A stretch of 6,889 bases of DNA, taken from the NCBI GenBank assembly GCA_964582415.1, contig CAZOSF010000092.1:1-6889 (forward strand), given 5' to 3'. The notes beneath the pieces are model-generated. The model was not told the DNA's origin. It saw only the letters and a program-made list of their open reading frames with translations, and made no database searches. This DNA is from CAZOSF01 sp964582415. GTDB lineage: Bacteria; Bacteroidota; Bacteroidia; Flavobacteriales; Flavobacteriaceae. Made by a program: the position numbers and the translations under genes. Every line of letters starts with the position of its first letter. The first letter of the stretch is position 1. This document shows positions 1 to 5,330 of this stretch, one piece after another.

Positions 1-584
1 ACAGGTCCCTTGCCTACAATCTCGGTGCCCTTCCGTCCTTCAGCTTCTGCAATATAGGTTTCATAAAGAGCATTCACCGCTGCTTCCTTATCGATGATTT
101 CTTGTTTGAGTTGGGCGTTTTCCGCTTCCAAGGCCTGAAAATCTGGAGTATACTGTGCTGCCAACTGGTCCTTATTGGCTAAAGTCATATCGTTTTTCTC
201 TTCTAGCAAGACCTGATCGATTTCCTTTTCAAAAATTTTCAGTTCCAATGGTTTAGAAATTACAATGGCAATGATGATGGCGAGAACAATTCGAGGGGAG
301 GCTTGGATCAGTTCATCGGCAAAGGAATTTCTTTTGCGTAAGGTAGATACGATAAAGCGGTCGAGGTTGAATATCAATAACCCCCAAATCAGTCCGAAAA
401 AAATAGCGGAAGGATAGGTATCGAAAACCGTAAAGAGGGCATAGGAAGCTGCGATGGTAGCCATGACGGCGGTAAAAAATACGGTGGCACCAATTCCAGC
501 ATATTTGGTGCGTTCACCCGGGGAGCATTGATCCAGTAATTCGGTGTCTGCTCCTGAACAGAAGATAAAAAAGCGTTGCAACAT
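1..584 (-). CDS. DUF4407 domain-containing membrane protein (3' end beyond window)
   Basis: The reading frame is open from ATG at 584 to the window edge: 194 full codons, C-terminus missing. Seen: a start MLQRFFIFCSGADTELL, three hydrophobic segments at about residues 32-55, 58-77 and 97-112, the motif NLDRFIVS at 73-80, and ISKPLELKIF at 109-118. From about residue 117 the sequence is charged and helical with probable coiled coil (EKEIDQVLLEEK, ALEAENAQLKQEI). This pattern is that of DUF4407, a Bacteroidota membrane family of unknown biochemical function. An in-frame ATG at 641 would add 19 residues but lies at the foot of the upstream terminator, and family members start with the same MLxRFF(I)xCSGAD sequence, so 584 is preferred. 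No convincing TAnnTTTG box is visible between 585 and 641. The gene follows the BlaI/M56 operon on the same strand but is separated by a terminator, so it is probably its own unit. Confidence 0.88.
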   Translation of the reverse strand, partial: MLQRFFIFCSGADTELLDQCSPGERTKYAGIGATVFFTAVMATIAASYALFTVFDTYPSAIFFGLIWGLLIFNLDRFIVSTLRKRNSFADELIQASPRIVLAIIIAIVISKPLELKIFEKEIDQVLLEEKNDMTLANKDQLAAQYTPDFQALEAENAQLKQEIIDKEAAVNALYETYIAEAEGRKGTEIVGKGP

Positions 585-641
585 GTTAAAAATGATTGAT
601 GAATAGATAGTTAGAACGCAACTTTGTTGATTTTGTTTCAT

Positions 642-668
642 AAAAAAACCCTCAAAATTTGAGGGTTT
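642..668 (-). terminator. Intrinsic terminator of the BlaI/M56 operon
   Basis: On the minus strand the inverted repeat AAACCCTCAAA / TTTGAGGGTTT (arms 658-668 and 646-656, one base between) runs directly into seven Ts (648-642). The physical hairpin is probably an 8-bp stem with a 7-nt AT-rich loop. It starts 20 bp after the stop codon of the M56 gene (688-690), as expected for a Rho-independent terminator. On the plus strand the hairpin is not followed immediately by a T run. Confidence 0.85.
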
Positions 669-687
669 CTGTTAATTTTTAAAATCG

Positions 688-2349
688 TTAGCAGCCATTA
701 GAAAAGATAAGCATGGGCCCACCATCGTCGGCATGCGGTTGCCATTGGATTTCCAAAGTATGTTTGCGCGCAATTTCCAAGGCTTCCTTTTTGCTTATTT
801 TTTTCATGTCACGGTAAAAAGGTATACCGAGTTCGTCTATATATTCAATCAGTTCATTAGGATTGCTTAAATCAGGTTGTGGTCCTACGACGGGAAGATT
901 GATAATCATAACACCCATCCTGGGCAACTTGCCATCTGGTTCTGGGGCTGGCGGTGGTGCTGGGACATCGGGAACACTTTTGGTCTCCGAAACTGCAGGT
1001 ACTCCTGATGGAGCTTCTGGAGCGGGTGGTGGAGGTGGTGGGGGAGGTATCAGTTTGTTTTTTCGATGGGCATAAAGCTGGGTTTTCAAATATTCTTTCT
1101 CCAGTTTGTCCATGAAATCTGATTTGCTGTTACTAATTTGGATTTGCATACTGCTGTTTTCATAATCGGAGGCACTCCAATTAGCAGTGATACGATCCAT
1201 CGCACTCGCAAATTCCACTAGGGAAACGGTTTCATTATTCAGCTTAACATTGTACCCATGAACCCAAAGCATAATCATTTTTCCAGCAGGATTGCATACG
1301 GGAAATGGACTGGCTACTTCTTTTTGGGCGTCACTCATCGTATTATAGAGGTTTTCCAAAGTGCTCAATTCGGATAGGGGCATGGCACGTTCAGGATGGG
1401 TCTCTTCGAATCGTTGGTTCCAAAAGTCGGCCATGGAATTGTACTGTGCTACTTGTTCCGGTGTGGCCTTGGCAGGGCCGTCCACTTTTTTGTAGACGGT
1501 TTGTGTTTCGCTAAAGCCAACGATTAATAGGGCAACAAGAGGCAGGATTAGACTGCTCAACAATAGCTTCTGTCTTCGTGATGTGGTTCTTTTCATAACT
1601 GTAAATCGTTTTTTGATAGATGAATAATTGATGTAATTCGCCAAGACAGGTTGATGGCCGTGTGATGAGTACGCCAATAACATTTCCTGATACTCTTGGG
1701 GTTGTGTTCCTTTTTGAAGGACAGCCTGGTCTGCTAGAAATTCATGGTTGAGTTTTATGCTTTTCTGAAACCAATGCAATAGTGGATTGAACCAAAAAAA
1801 CACCTTCAAAATTTCCAAGAATAAGAGGTCTAAGGTGTGCAACTGCTGGGCATGGGCTGCTTCATGATCCAACACGGCACTCGGTATTTCATGGGATTCA
1901 TAGGCTTTTTTGTTCAAGAAAATGAAATGTAAGAAGGTGTGCGGGACGATGGTACGTCCCAACAAAACATGGATCACATTTTTCTTTTTCAAGTGAGGGT
2001 TGTTTCGAATCTGACGCATTATGAATGATAGATTCCGATACAATTTGAAACCAAAAAAAGCAACTCCAATAAGGTAGAACGTCCATAATGCAGGGGTAAT
2101 ATAGGCCTCAAACGAAGGCGTGTCTATTGGAGTGGATACAGACGAACGCAGACCCGAGGAGTAGGTAGTCACGGCTGTGATTTCAATATATTGGGTAAAG
2201 GTAATCATGGGGATAACGAAGGCTGTTATTATACTGCCCAGGAGATAAAACCTTTTGAATTGATGCAGGTTTTCCCTTTCCAAAAACACCTTGTAGAAAG
2301 TGAATAATAATGCTAAACAAAGGGCCGATTTCCAAACGAATACTTCCAT
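688..2349 (-). CDS. BlaR1-type M56 family membrane metallopeptidase
   Basis: This is the sensor-protease half of a BlaI/BlaR1-type module: a polytopic inner-membrane zinc metallopeptidase whose activation, in the known family, leads to loss of the partner repressor. Seen in the 553 residues: hydrophobic segments at about 5-22, 34-50, 84-103 and 262-279; the zinc motif HEAAH at 162-166 and the downstream conserved NHEFLAD at 201-207. The region at about 295-352 (ATPEQVAQYN ... ENLYNTMSDAQKEVASPFP) resembles the extracytoplasmic part of other Bacteroidota M56 proteins. Eight consecutive prolines (435-442) and a second Pro/Ala stretch (460-472) form a linker to a small C-terminal module (about 478-553) that ends in Cys. 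There is no penicillin-binding or transpeptidase domain (no SxxK followed by KTG after the last membrane segment), unlike staphylococcal BlaR1, so the signal is unknown. ATG at 2349 lies 2 bp after the repressor's stop, indicating translational coupling. Confidence 0.92.
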   Translation of the reverse strand: MEVFVWKSALCLALLFTFYKVFLERENLHQFKRFYLLGSIITAFVIPMITFTQYIEITAVTTYSSGLRSSVSTPIDTPSFEAYITPALWTFYLIGVAFFGFKLYRNLSFIMRQIRNNPHLKKKNVIHVLLGRTIVPHTFLHFIFLNKKAYESHEIPSAVLDHEAAHAQQLHTLDLLFLEILKVFFWFNPLLHWFQKSIKLNHEFLADQAVLQKGTQPQEYQEMLLAYSSHGHQPVLANYINYSSIKKRFTVMKRTTSRRQKLLLSSLILPLVALLIVGFSETQTVYKKVDGPAKATPEQVAQYNSMADFWNQRFEETHPERAMPLSELSTLENLYNTMSDAQKEVASPFPVCNPAGKMIMLWVHGYNVKLNNETVSLVEFASAMDRITANWSASDYENSSMQIQISNSKSDFMDKLEKEYLKTQLYAHRKNKLIPPPPPPPPAPEAPSGVPAVSETKSVPDVPAPPPAPEPDGKLPRMGVMIINLPVVGPQPDLSNPNELIEYIDELGIPFYRDMKKISKKEALEIARKHTLEIQWQPHADDGGPMLIFSNGC

Positions 2350-2351
2350 GG

Positions 2352-2717
2352 CTATTTGTTTTTAATTTGTTGGTCGATGGTATTGCGTAGCTCCTGAAGC
2401 TGCTCTTTACTTAGGTCGGTGGTTTCCGTGAAAAAGGAAACGAATTGCGCGGCATCGTTATTAAAAAAGTTTTGCACCATTCCTTTTACTTGCTTTCCGA
2501 AATACTCTTTTTTACGAACCAAGGGATAATATTCCCGTGAGCGTCCCTGCTGCTCGTAATCGACAAATCCTTTTTCCTGCATCCGCTTCAATAAAGTGGC
2601 AACGGTGGTAGCCGCGGGTTTGGGATCGGGATAGGCTTCGATGAGGTCTTTCATAAAAGCTCTTTTCTGTTTCCAAAGCAATTGCATCAACTGTTCTTCA
2701 GCCTGGGAGAGGGTCAT
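2352..2717 (-). CDS. BlaI/MecI/CopY family transcriptional repressor
   Basis: This is a 121-residue winged-helix repressor of the Penicillinase_R family. Seen: the family opening LSQAEEQLMQLLWK (3-16), KDLIEAYPDPKPAATTVATL followed by LKRMQEKGFV (23-52), which contains the recognition helix, the wing VDYEQQGRSREYYPLV (52-67), and a C-terminal helical dimerisation part (about 70-121). In the family, a protease-triggered cut in the C-terminal part destroys dimerisation. I start it at ATG 2717 rather than the in-frame TTG at 2723: family members begin within a few residues of the xLxxAEExxM motif, and the predicted transcription start near 2728 leaves only a short leader. It is the first gene of a two-gene operon with the M56 peptidase. 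The two operators over its promoter imply autorepression; other targets cannot be seen here. No symbol is given because a beta-lactam role is not shown. Confidence 0.93.
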   Translation of the reverse strand: MTLSQAEEQLMQLLWKQKRAFMKDLIEAYPDPKPAATTVATLLKRMQEKGFVDYEQQGRSREYYPLVRKKEYFGKQVKGMVQNFFNNDAAQFVSFFTETTDLSKEQLQELRNTIDQQIKNK

Positions 2718-2729
2718 AAGCAATGTTTA

Positions 2730-2745
2730 TTCTACAAACATAGAA
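2730..2745. promoter_or_regulatory. Operator O1 for the BlaI-type repressor (imperfect dyad)
   Basis: The sequence TTCTACAAACATAGAA is an imperfect dyad: the outer 5 bp TTCTA/TAGAA pair exactly, and the inner bases deviate from the TACAnnTGTA core known for BlaI/MecI operators. It shares the 10-mer ATTCTACAAA with O2, exactly 28 bp away, and contains the -7 box of the repressor promoter on the minus strand. The role is inferred from motif and position. Confidence 0.7.
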
Positions 2746-2766
2746 TAAAAAATAATATTCTACAAA
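2735..2766 (-). promoter_or_regulatory. Promoter of the BlaI/M56 operon
   Basis: Read on the minus strand, TTTG (complement of 2763-2766) is followed after 20 nt by TATGTTTG (complement of 2735-2742), an exact match to the Bacteroidota -33 TTTG / -7 TAnnTTTG consensus. Transcription would start near 2728, about 11 nt before the repressor ATG. Each box lies inside one operator, so bound repressor would block sigma contact directly. Confidence 0.72.
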
Positions 2767-2773
2767 TGTAGAA
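2758..2773. promoter_or_regulatory. Operator O2 for the BlaI-type repressor (perfect dyad)
   Basis: The sequence TTCTACAAATGTAGAA has perfect 7-bp arms TTCTACA/TGTAGAA around an AA centre and matches the TACAnnTGTA core recognised by BlaI/MecI-type winged-helix dimers. It contains the TTTG -33 box of the repressor promoter on the minus strand. It also lies in the shared intergenic region with the divergent PhnA-family gene, so an effect on that gene is possible. Confidence 0.78.
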
Positions 2774-2826
2774 GTAAAAAAGTTCATTTTAGTAATAATT
2801 CGATAAGTCCTTGCCGTCGAAAGGCG

Positions 2827-2834
2827 TATCTTTA
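2827..2834 (+). promoter_or_regulatory. Possible -7 box for the PhnA-family gene
   Basis: TATCTTTA matches TAnnTTTG at all but the last base and lies 17 bp before the ATG at 2852. That gives a leader of roughly 10-12 nt, like the divergent operon. No -33 TTTG is found at the usual distance, so this is tentative. Confidence 0.35.
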
Positions 2835-2851
2835 CTGCCTAATTTCATTCC

Positions 2852-3430
2852 ATGAGTATTCAAAAATCCCTTGAAACCCGATCCGGGTCACAATGTGAAC
2901 TTTGTGGGGCTGCCGATAAATTATCGGTTTATGATTTGCCTAATTCACCTTCCCAAACAGAAGAAACTGCCATTTTAGTGTGTGACACCTGTCGCTCTCA
3001 AATTGAAAATCCTGATACCATGGATGCCAACCACTGGCGTTGTTTGAATGACAGTATGTGGAGCCCGATCCCGGCTGTGCAGGTAATGGCCTGGCGTCTT
3101 TTACACCGATTGAAGTCGGAAGGCTGGCCACAGGATTTATTGGATATGCTTTATCTCGATGAAGAAACGCTTGCTTGGGCGGCTGCGTCTGGGGATGCTA
3201 AAGATCCGAATGAGCAAATTGTTCACCGTGACGTAAATGGAGCCGTTTTAGAAGCAGGGGATAATGTGGTGCTCATCAAAGACCTAAAAGTAAAAGGGAG
3301 TAGCATGGTTGCAAAACAGGGTACTGCAGTGCGCCGTATCTCCTTAGACCATGACAATCCGGAATACATCGAAGGGAAGGTCGACGGTCAACAGATCGTG
3401 ATCCTTACTAAGTATGTAAAGAAAACTTAG
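2852..3430 (+). CDS. phnA: PhnA/YjdM-family zinc-ribbon protein
   Basis: This is a 192-residue cytoplasmic protein. Seen: an N-terminal zinc ribbon with CELC (C15, C18) and CDTC (C44, C47), a Trp-rich helical middle (about 60-112), and a C-terminal PhnA/YjdM domain from DVNGAVLEAGDNVVLIKDL (128-146) through KVKGSSMVAKQGTAVRRI to VDGQQIVILTKYVKK. The C-terminal part matches the family pattern xVKDLKVKGSSxxxKxGTxVkxI. Despite the label 'alkylphosphonate utilization protein', the family is not phosphonoacetate hydrolase and its biochemical role is not established. No other phosphonate gene is nearby, which argues against a phosphonate-specific job here. It is longer than E. coli YjdM, mostly through the middle segment. 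It is divergent from the BlaI/M56 operon, and its stop codon overlaps that of the convergent dipeptidase gene. Confidence 0.9.
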   Translation: MSIQKSLETRSGSQCELCGAADKLSVYDLPNSPSQTEETAILVCDTCRSQIENPDTMDANHWRCLNDSMWSPIPAVQVMAWRLLHRLKSEGWPQDLLDMLYLDEETLAWAAASGDAKDPNEQIVHRDVNGAVLEAGDNVVLIKDLKVKGSSMVAKQGTAVRRISLDHDNPEYIEGKVDGQQIVILTKYVKKT

Positions 3431-4821
3431 GAGTTTCCCTTCATTGCTGCATAGTGGTGATAGAACATAGGAATGGTCTCTATCCCTTTCAAATAGTTTC
3501 CGATACCAAAATGCTCATTTGGGGAGTGGATGGCGTCACTATCCAATCCGAATCCCATAAGAATCGTTTTGCTTTTCAGTTCTTTTTCGAAAAGGGCCAC
3601 AATTGGGATGGACCCACCACTTCGCTGTGGTATGGGTGTTTTTCCAAAAGTGTCTTCATAGGCTTTTTCCGCTGCCTGATATTCAACGGTATCAATGGGA
3701 GTGACATACGCCTGACCGCCATGATGAGGTGTTACTTTAACGGTCACCCCTTTCGGAGCGATACTTTCGAAGTGTTGGGTGAACAACTTTGTAATGGTAT
3801 CCCAATCTTGGTTAGGAACCAAACGCATGCTAATTTTAGCATATGCTTTACTGGCGATAACAGTTTTTGCACCTTCTCCGATATAGCCTCCCCAAATACC
3901 ATTCACATCTAACGTGGGTCGAATGGAATTGCGTTCGTTGGTAGTGTAACCAGCTTCTCCATAGGTGTCTTCGATATTCAAGGCTTTGCAATAAGCTTCC
4001 TTGCTAAAAGGTGCTTCCGCCATTTTTGCCCGTTCCTCCTGCGACAACTCTATCACGTCATCATAGAAACCGGGAATGGTGATATGATTGTTTTCATCGT
4101 GTAGCGACGCAATCATTTTTGCCAAAACATTTATTGGATTCGCCACAGCACCTCCATAGAGTCCGCTATGTAAATCGCGATTCGGTCCTGTCACTTCAAC
4201 TTCTACATAGGAGAGTCCACGCAATCCAGTAGTGATAGAGGGGATGTCAATGGCAATCATGCCGGTGTCACTGATGAGGATGACATCATTGGCCAGTTTT
4301 TCTTGGTTGCGTTCTACGAACCAACTCAAACTGGGGCTTCCTACTTCCTCTTCTCCTTCGATCATGAATTTCACATTACAGGGAAGCTGTCCGGTTGCAG
4401 TCATGTATTCCAAGGCCTTTACGTGCATATACATTTGGCCCTTATCATCGCTGGAGCCACGGGCGAATATAGCGCCATCGGGATGGAGGTCTGTTTTTTT
4501 GATAATGGGATCAAAAGGTGGGTTGTCCCAAAGGTCCAAAGGATCCGGGGGTTGCACATCATAATGTCCATACACCAAAATAGTTGGCAGGGAAGGATCT
4601 ATAATTTTTTCACCGTATACAATCGGGTTGCCAGGCGTATCGCATAATTCCACCACGTCGCACCCTGCTTTTTGCAATTGGGCCTTAACGATATCTGCGG
4701 TTTTTATGACCGCCTCTTTATAGTTGGAATCGGCACTGATAGAAGGTATTTTTAGGAGTTCTATCAGTTCGTCGATAAAGCGTTGTTTGTTTTCGTTGAT
4801 GTACGGAAGAGCACTTTTCAT
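3427..4821 (-). CDS. M20 family dipeptidase (di-zinc metallopeptidase)
   Basis: This is a 464-residue cytosolic dipeptidase of the M20 family, related to carnosinase/CNDP2-type enzymes, expected to hydrolyse dipeptides with two metal ions. Seen, numbered from ATG 4821: GHYDVQPPDP (H86 metal ligand, D88), ARGSSDDKGQ (D125 as bridging ligand), EGEEEVGS (E158 general base, E159 ligand), ISDTG (D185 ligand), DLHSG (H218, in the dimerisation-domain lid) and DAIHSPNE (H432 ligand). All catalytic positions are present. The frame is open to a GTG at 4845, but the conserved start MKSALPYINENKQRF fits ATG 4821, and a candidate -7 box overlaps the GTG. There is no signal peptide. Its TAA (3427-3429) interlocks with the TAG of the convergent PhnA-family gene. 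It appears monocistronic. Substrate preference cannot be read from the sequence. Confidence 0.93.
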   Translation of the reverse strand: MKSALPYINENKQRFIDELIELLKIPSISADSNYKEAVIKTADIVKAQLQKAGCDVVELCDTPGNPIVYGEKIIDPSLPTILVYGHYDVQPPDPLDLWDNPPFDPIIKKTDLHPDGAIFARGSSDDKGQMYMHVKALEYMTATGQLPCNVKFMIEGEEEVGSPSLSWFVERNQEKLANDVILISDTGMIAIDIPSITTGLRGLSYVEVEVTGPNRDLHSGLYGGAVANPINVLAKMIASLHDENNHITIPGFYDDVIELSQEERAKMAEAPFSKEAYCKALNIEDTYGEAGYTTNERNSIRPTLDVNGIWGGYIGEGAKTVIASKAYAKISMRLVPNQDWDTITKLFTQHFESIAPKGVTVKVTPHHGGQAYVTPIDTVEYQAAEKAYEDTFGKTPIPQRSGGSIPIVALFEKELKSKTILMGFGLDSDAIHSPNEHFGIGNYLKGIETIPMFYHHYAAMKGNS

Positions 4822-4844
4822 GGAATGGTATTTTTGAAGTGACA

Positions 4845-4852
4845 CGAAGGTA
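4845..4852 (-). promoter_or_regulatory. Possible -7 box for the M20 dipeptidase gene
   Basis: On the minus strand TACCTTCG differs from TAnnTTTG at one base and would start transcription near 4838, about 17 nt before ATG 4821. No good TTTG lies at the -33 distance. A short dyad GTACA-N5-TGTAC (4850-4864) overlaps it. Weak evidence. Confidence 0.3.
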
Positions 4853-4882
4853 CAAAAACTGTACTTTTTGAAAGAAAGATTG

Positions 4883-4912
4883 TTTGTAAATTACAAATGT
4901 TATGTATATTTG
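4883..4912 (+). promoter_or_regulatory. Strong Bacteroidota promoter of the tRNA-Leu transcript
   Basis: TTTG (4883-4886), an 18-nt spacer and TATATTTG (4905-4912) match the -33/-7 consensus exactly. This is the best promoter in the window. Transcription should begin near 4918, leaving about 100 nt of leader before the tRNA. A 7-bp dyad TTTGTAA-A-TTACAAA (4883-4897) overlaps the -33 box and may be coincidental. Confidence 0.78.
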
Positions 4913-4918
4913 CCGTCC

Positions 4919-5019
4919 CTAAGAATAGGACCAGGGGCTGTGATGCCTGCCCGAACATACTGGAAGGTATAGGCGGGGAACTGGTAAGTTCGATTGAAAA
5001 CTTAGGAAAATAGATACCA
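4919..5019 (+). other. Structured tRNA-Leu leader containing a degenerate copy of the tRNA 5' half
   Basis: This is the transcribed region between promoter and mature tRNA. Three blocks match the downstream tRNA in order: ACCAGGGGCTGTGATG (4930-4945) against 5016-5031 with one mismatch; GGAACTGGTA (4977-4986) against the D-arm 5031-5040, exact; ACTTAGGA (5000-5007) against the anticodon loop 5051-5058, exact. Between the first two lies a 31-nt insert (4946-4976) that, with G4977, folds into a hairpin: CCTGCC/GGCGGG outer stem and ATACT-GGAA-GGTAT tip. TAAGTT/AACTTA (4985-4990/4999-5004) makes another hairpin. CTGGT (4981-4985) can pair with ACCAG at either 4930-4934 or 5016-5020, which are mutually exclusive. 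No acceptor 3' half is present, so it is not a functional tRNA. It could be a decayed tandem duplicate, a mimic controlling processing, or an unrecognised flavobacterial small RNA. Confidence 0.6.
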
Positions 5020-5101
5020 GCGGCTGTGATGGAACTGGTAGACATGCTAGACTTAGGATCTAGTGCCGCAAGGCGTGGGGGTTCGACTCCCTTCAGCCGC
5101 A
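5020..5101 (+). tRNA. tRNA-Leu (anticodon UAG)
   Basis: This is an 82-nt class II tRNA. Acceptor stem GCGGCTG (5020-5026) pairs with CAGCCGC (5094-5100), with discriminator A5101. The D-arm contains GGAACTGGTAGAC. Anticodon stem CTAGA/TCTAG (5047-5051/5059-5063) encloses the loop CTTAGGA, giving anticodon TAG at 5054-5056, which reads CUN leucine codons. The long variable arm GCC-GCAA-GGC (5065-5074) is characteristic of leucine tRNAs. The T-loop is TTCGACT (5082-5088). CCA is not encoded (ACTT follows), so it must be added by nucleotidyltransferase. The promoter is at 4883-4912 and a terminator follows 5 nt after the tRNA end, so it is a single-tRNA transcript. Confidence 0.97.
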
Positions 5102-5105
5102 CTTC

Positions 5106-5137
5106 AAAAGCCCTCCTAAATTTCAGGAGGGCTTTTT
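5106..5137 (+). terminator. Intrinsic terminator of the tRNA-Leu transcript
   Basis: The 12-bp stem AAAAGCCCTCCT (5106-5117) / AGGAGGGCTTTT (5125-5136) with a 7-nt loop ends in five Ts (5133-5137). The stem is GC-rich in its core and begins immediately after the tRNA, typical of Rho-independent termination. Confidence 0.92.
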
Positions 5138-5140
5138 CGT

Positions 5141-5224
5141 TATCAGCTATCAGTTGTCTGTTATCAGTTGTTTGTTCTCAGTTGTCTGTAGTCACTTTAC
5201 GATTTATTCCTTACGATTTACTCC
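5141..5224 (+). repeat. Degenerate 14-bp intergenic tandem repeats (two types)
   Basis: Three adjacent 14-mers, TATCAGTTGTCTGT (5148-5161), TATCAGTTGTTTGT (5162-5175) and TCTCAGTTGTCTGT (5176-5189), follow a partial TATCAGC (5141-5147). After 7 nt come two 14-mers of a second type, TTACGATTTATTCC (5197-5210) and TTACGATTTACTCC (5211-5224), each one base different from its neighbour. The block lies directly behind the tRNA terminator. Function is unknown; it looks like a low-complexity intergenic expansion rather than a mobile element. Confidence 0.75.
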
Positions 5225-5264
5225 TAACTTTTCAATCTCGGAACGATATTTGGAAAGCCCTCTC

Positions 5265-5290
5265 CAACCAAGCGGGAACACTGTTGGTTG
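5265..5290 (+). repeat. Inverted repeat upstream of the DUF4349 gene
   Basis: CAACCAA (5265-5271) and TTGGTTG (5284-5290) form a perfect 7-bp dyad around a 12-nt loop, 40 bp before the ATG at 5331. There is no T run, so it is not a terminator. It could be a leader hairpin or a protein site. An imperfect -7-like GATATTTG (5245-5252) lies just upstream, which would place the dyad in the 5' UTR. Confidence 0.4.
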
Positions 5291-5330
5291 AATATCAAAA
5301 TCATTCATTCTTTTTCAAAAACATATCGCT

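Noticed and set aside
585..641. 19-residue N-terminal extension of the DUF4407 protein from ATG 641
   Set aside because: That ATG lies at the end of the terminator T tract, and the extension has no resemblance to the family, whose members start at the MLxRFF motif.
863..1075. Open plus-strand frame encoding a glycine-rich peptide
   Set aside because: It is the antisense shadow of the polyproline region of the M56 peptidase; proline codons read backwards give glycine. No promoter or start context supports it.
3454..3912. 152-codon plus-strand open frame within the dipeptidase gene
   Set aside because: It lies wholly antisense to a gene with every M20 catalytic motif intact, and its translation shows no recognisable domain.
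4850..4864. Dyad GTACA-N5-TGTAC between divergent promoters as an operator
   Set aside because: Arms of only 5 bp with a spacing unlike the BlaI site, and no regulator to link it to. It is only mentioned with the promoter.
4892..4901. Third BlaI-type operator at the tRNA promoter (TACAAATGTT)
   Set aside because: It shares nine bases with O2 but breaks the dyad at the last position and lacks the outer TTC/GAA bases; a chance resemblance in AT-rich promoter DNA is more likely.
4946..4977. SRP (4.5S) RNA, because of the GGAA-capped hairpin
   Set aside because: The tip ATACT-GGAA-GGTAT resembles the SRP tetraloop stem, but the conserved symmetric-loop sequence (AGCAG on the 3' side) is missing and the element is too short.
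4930..5015. Second complete tRNA gene upstream of tRNA-Leu
   Set aside because: The acceptor start and anticodon-loop sequence are present, but no 3' acceptor strand, variable arm or paired T-arm can be found, so it cannot fold as a tRNA.
4818..5102. Minus-strand open frame over the leader and tRNA-Leu
   Set aside because: It is antisense to a tRNA and its promoter, with no coding signature; it is a chance frame.
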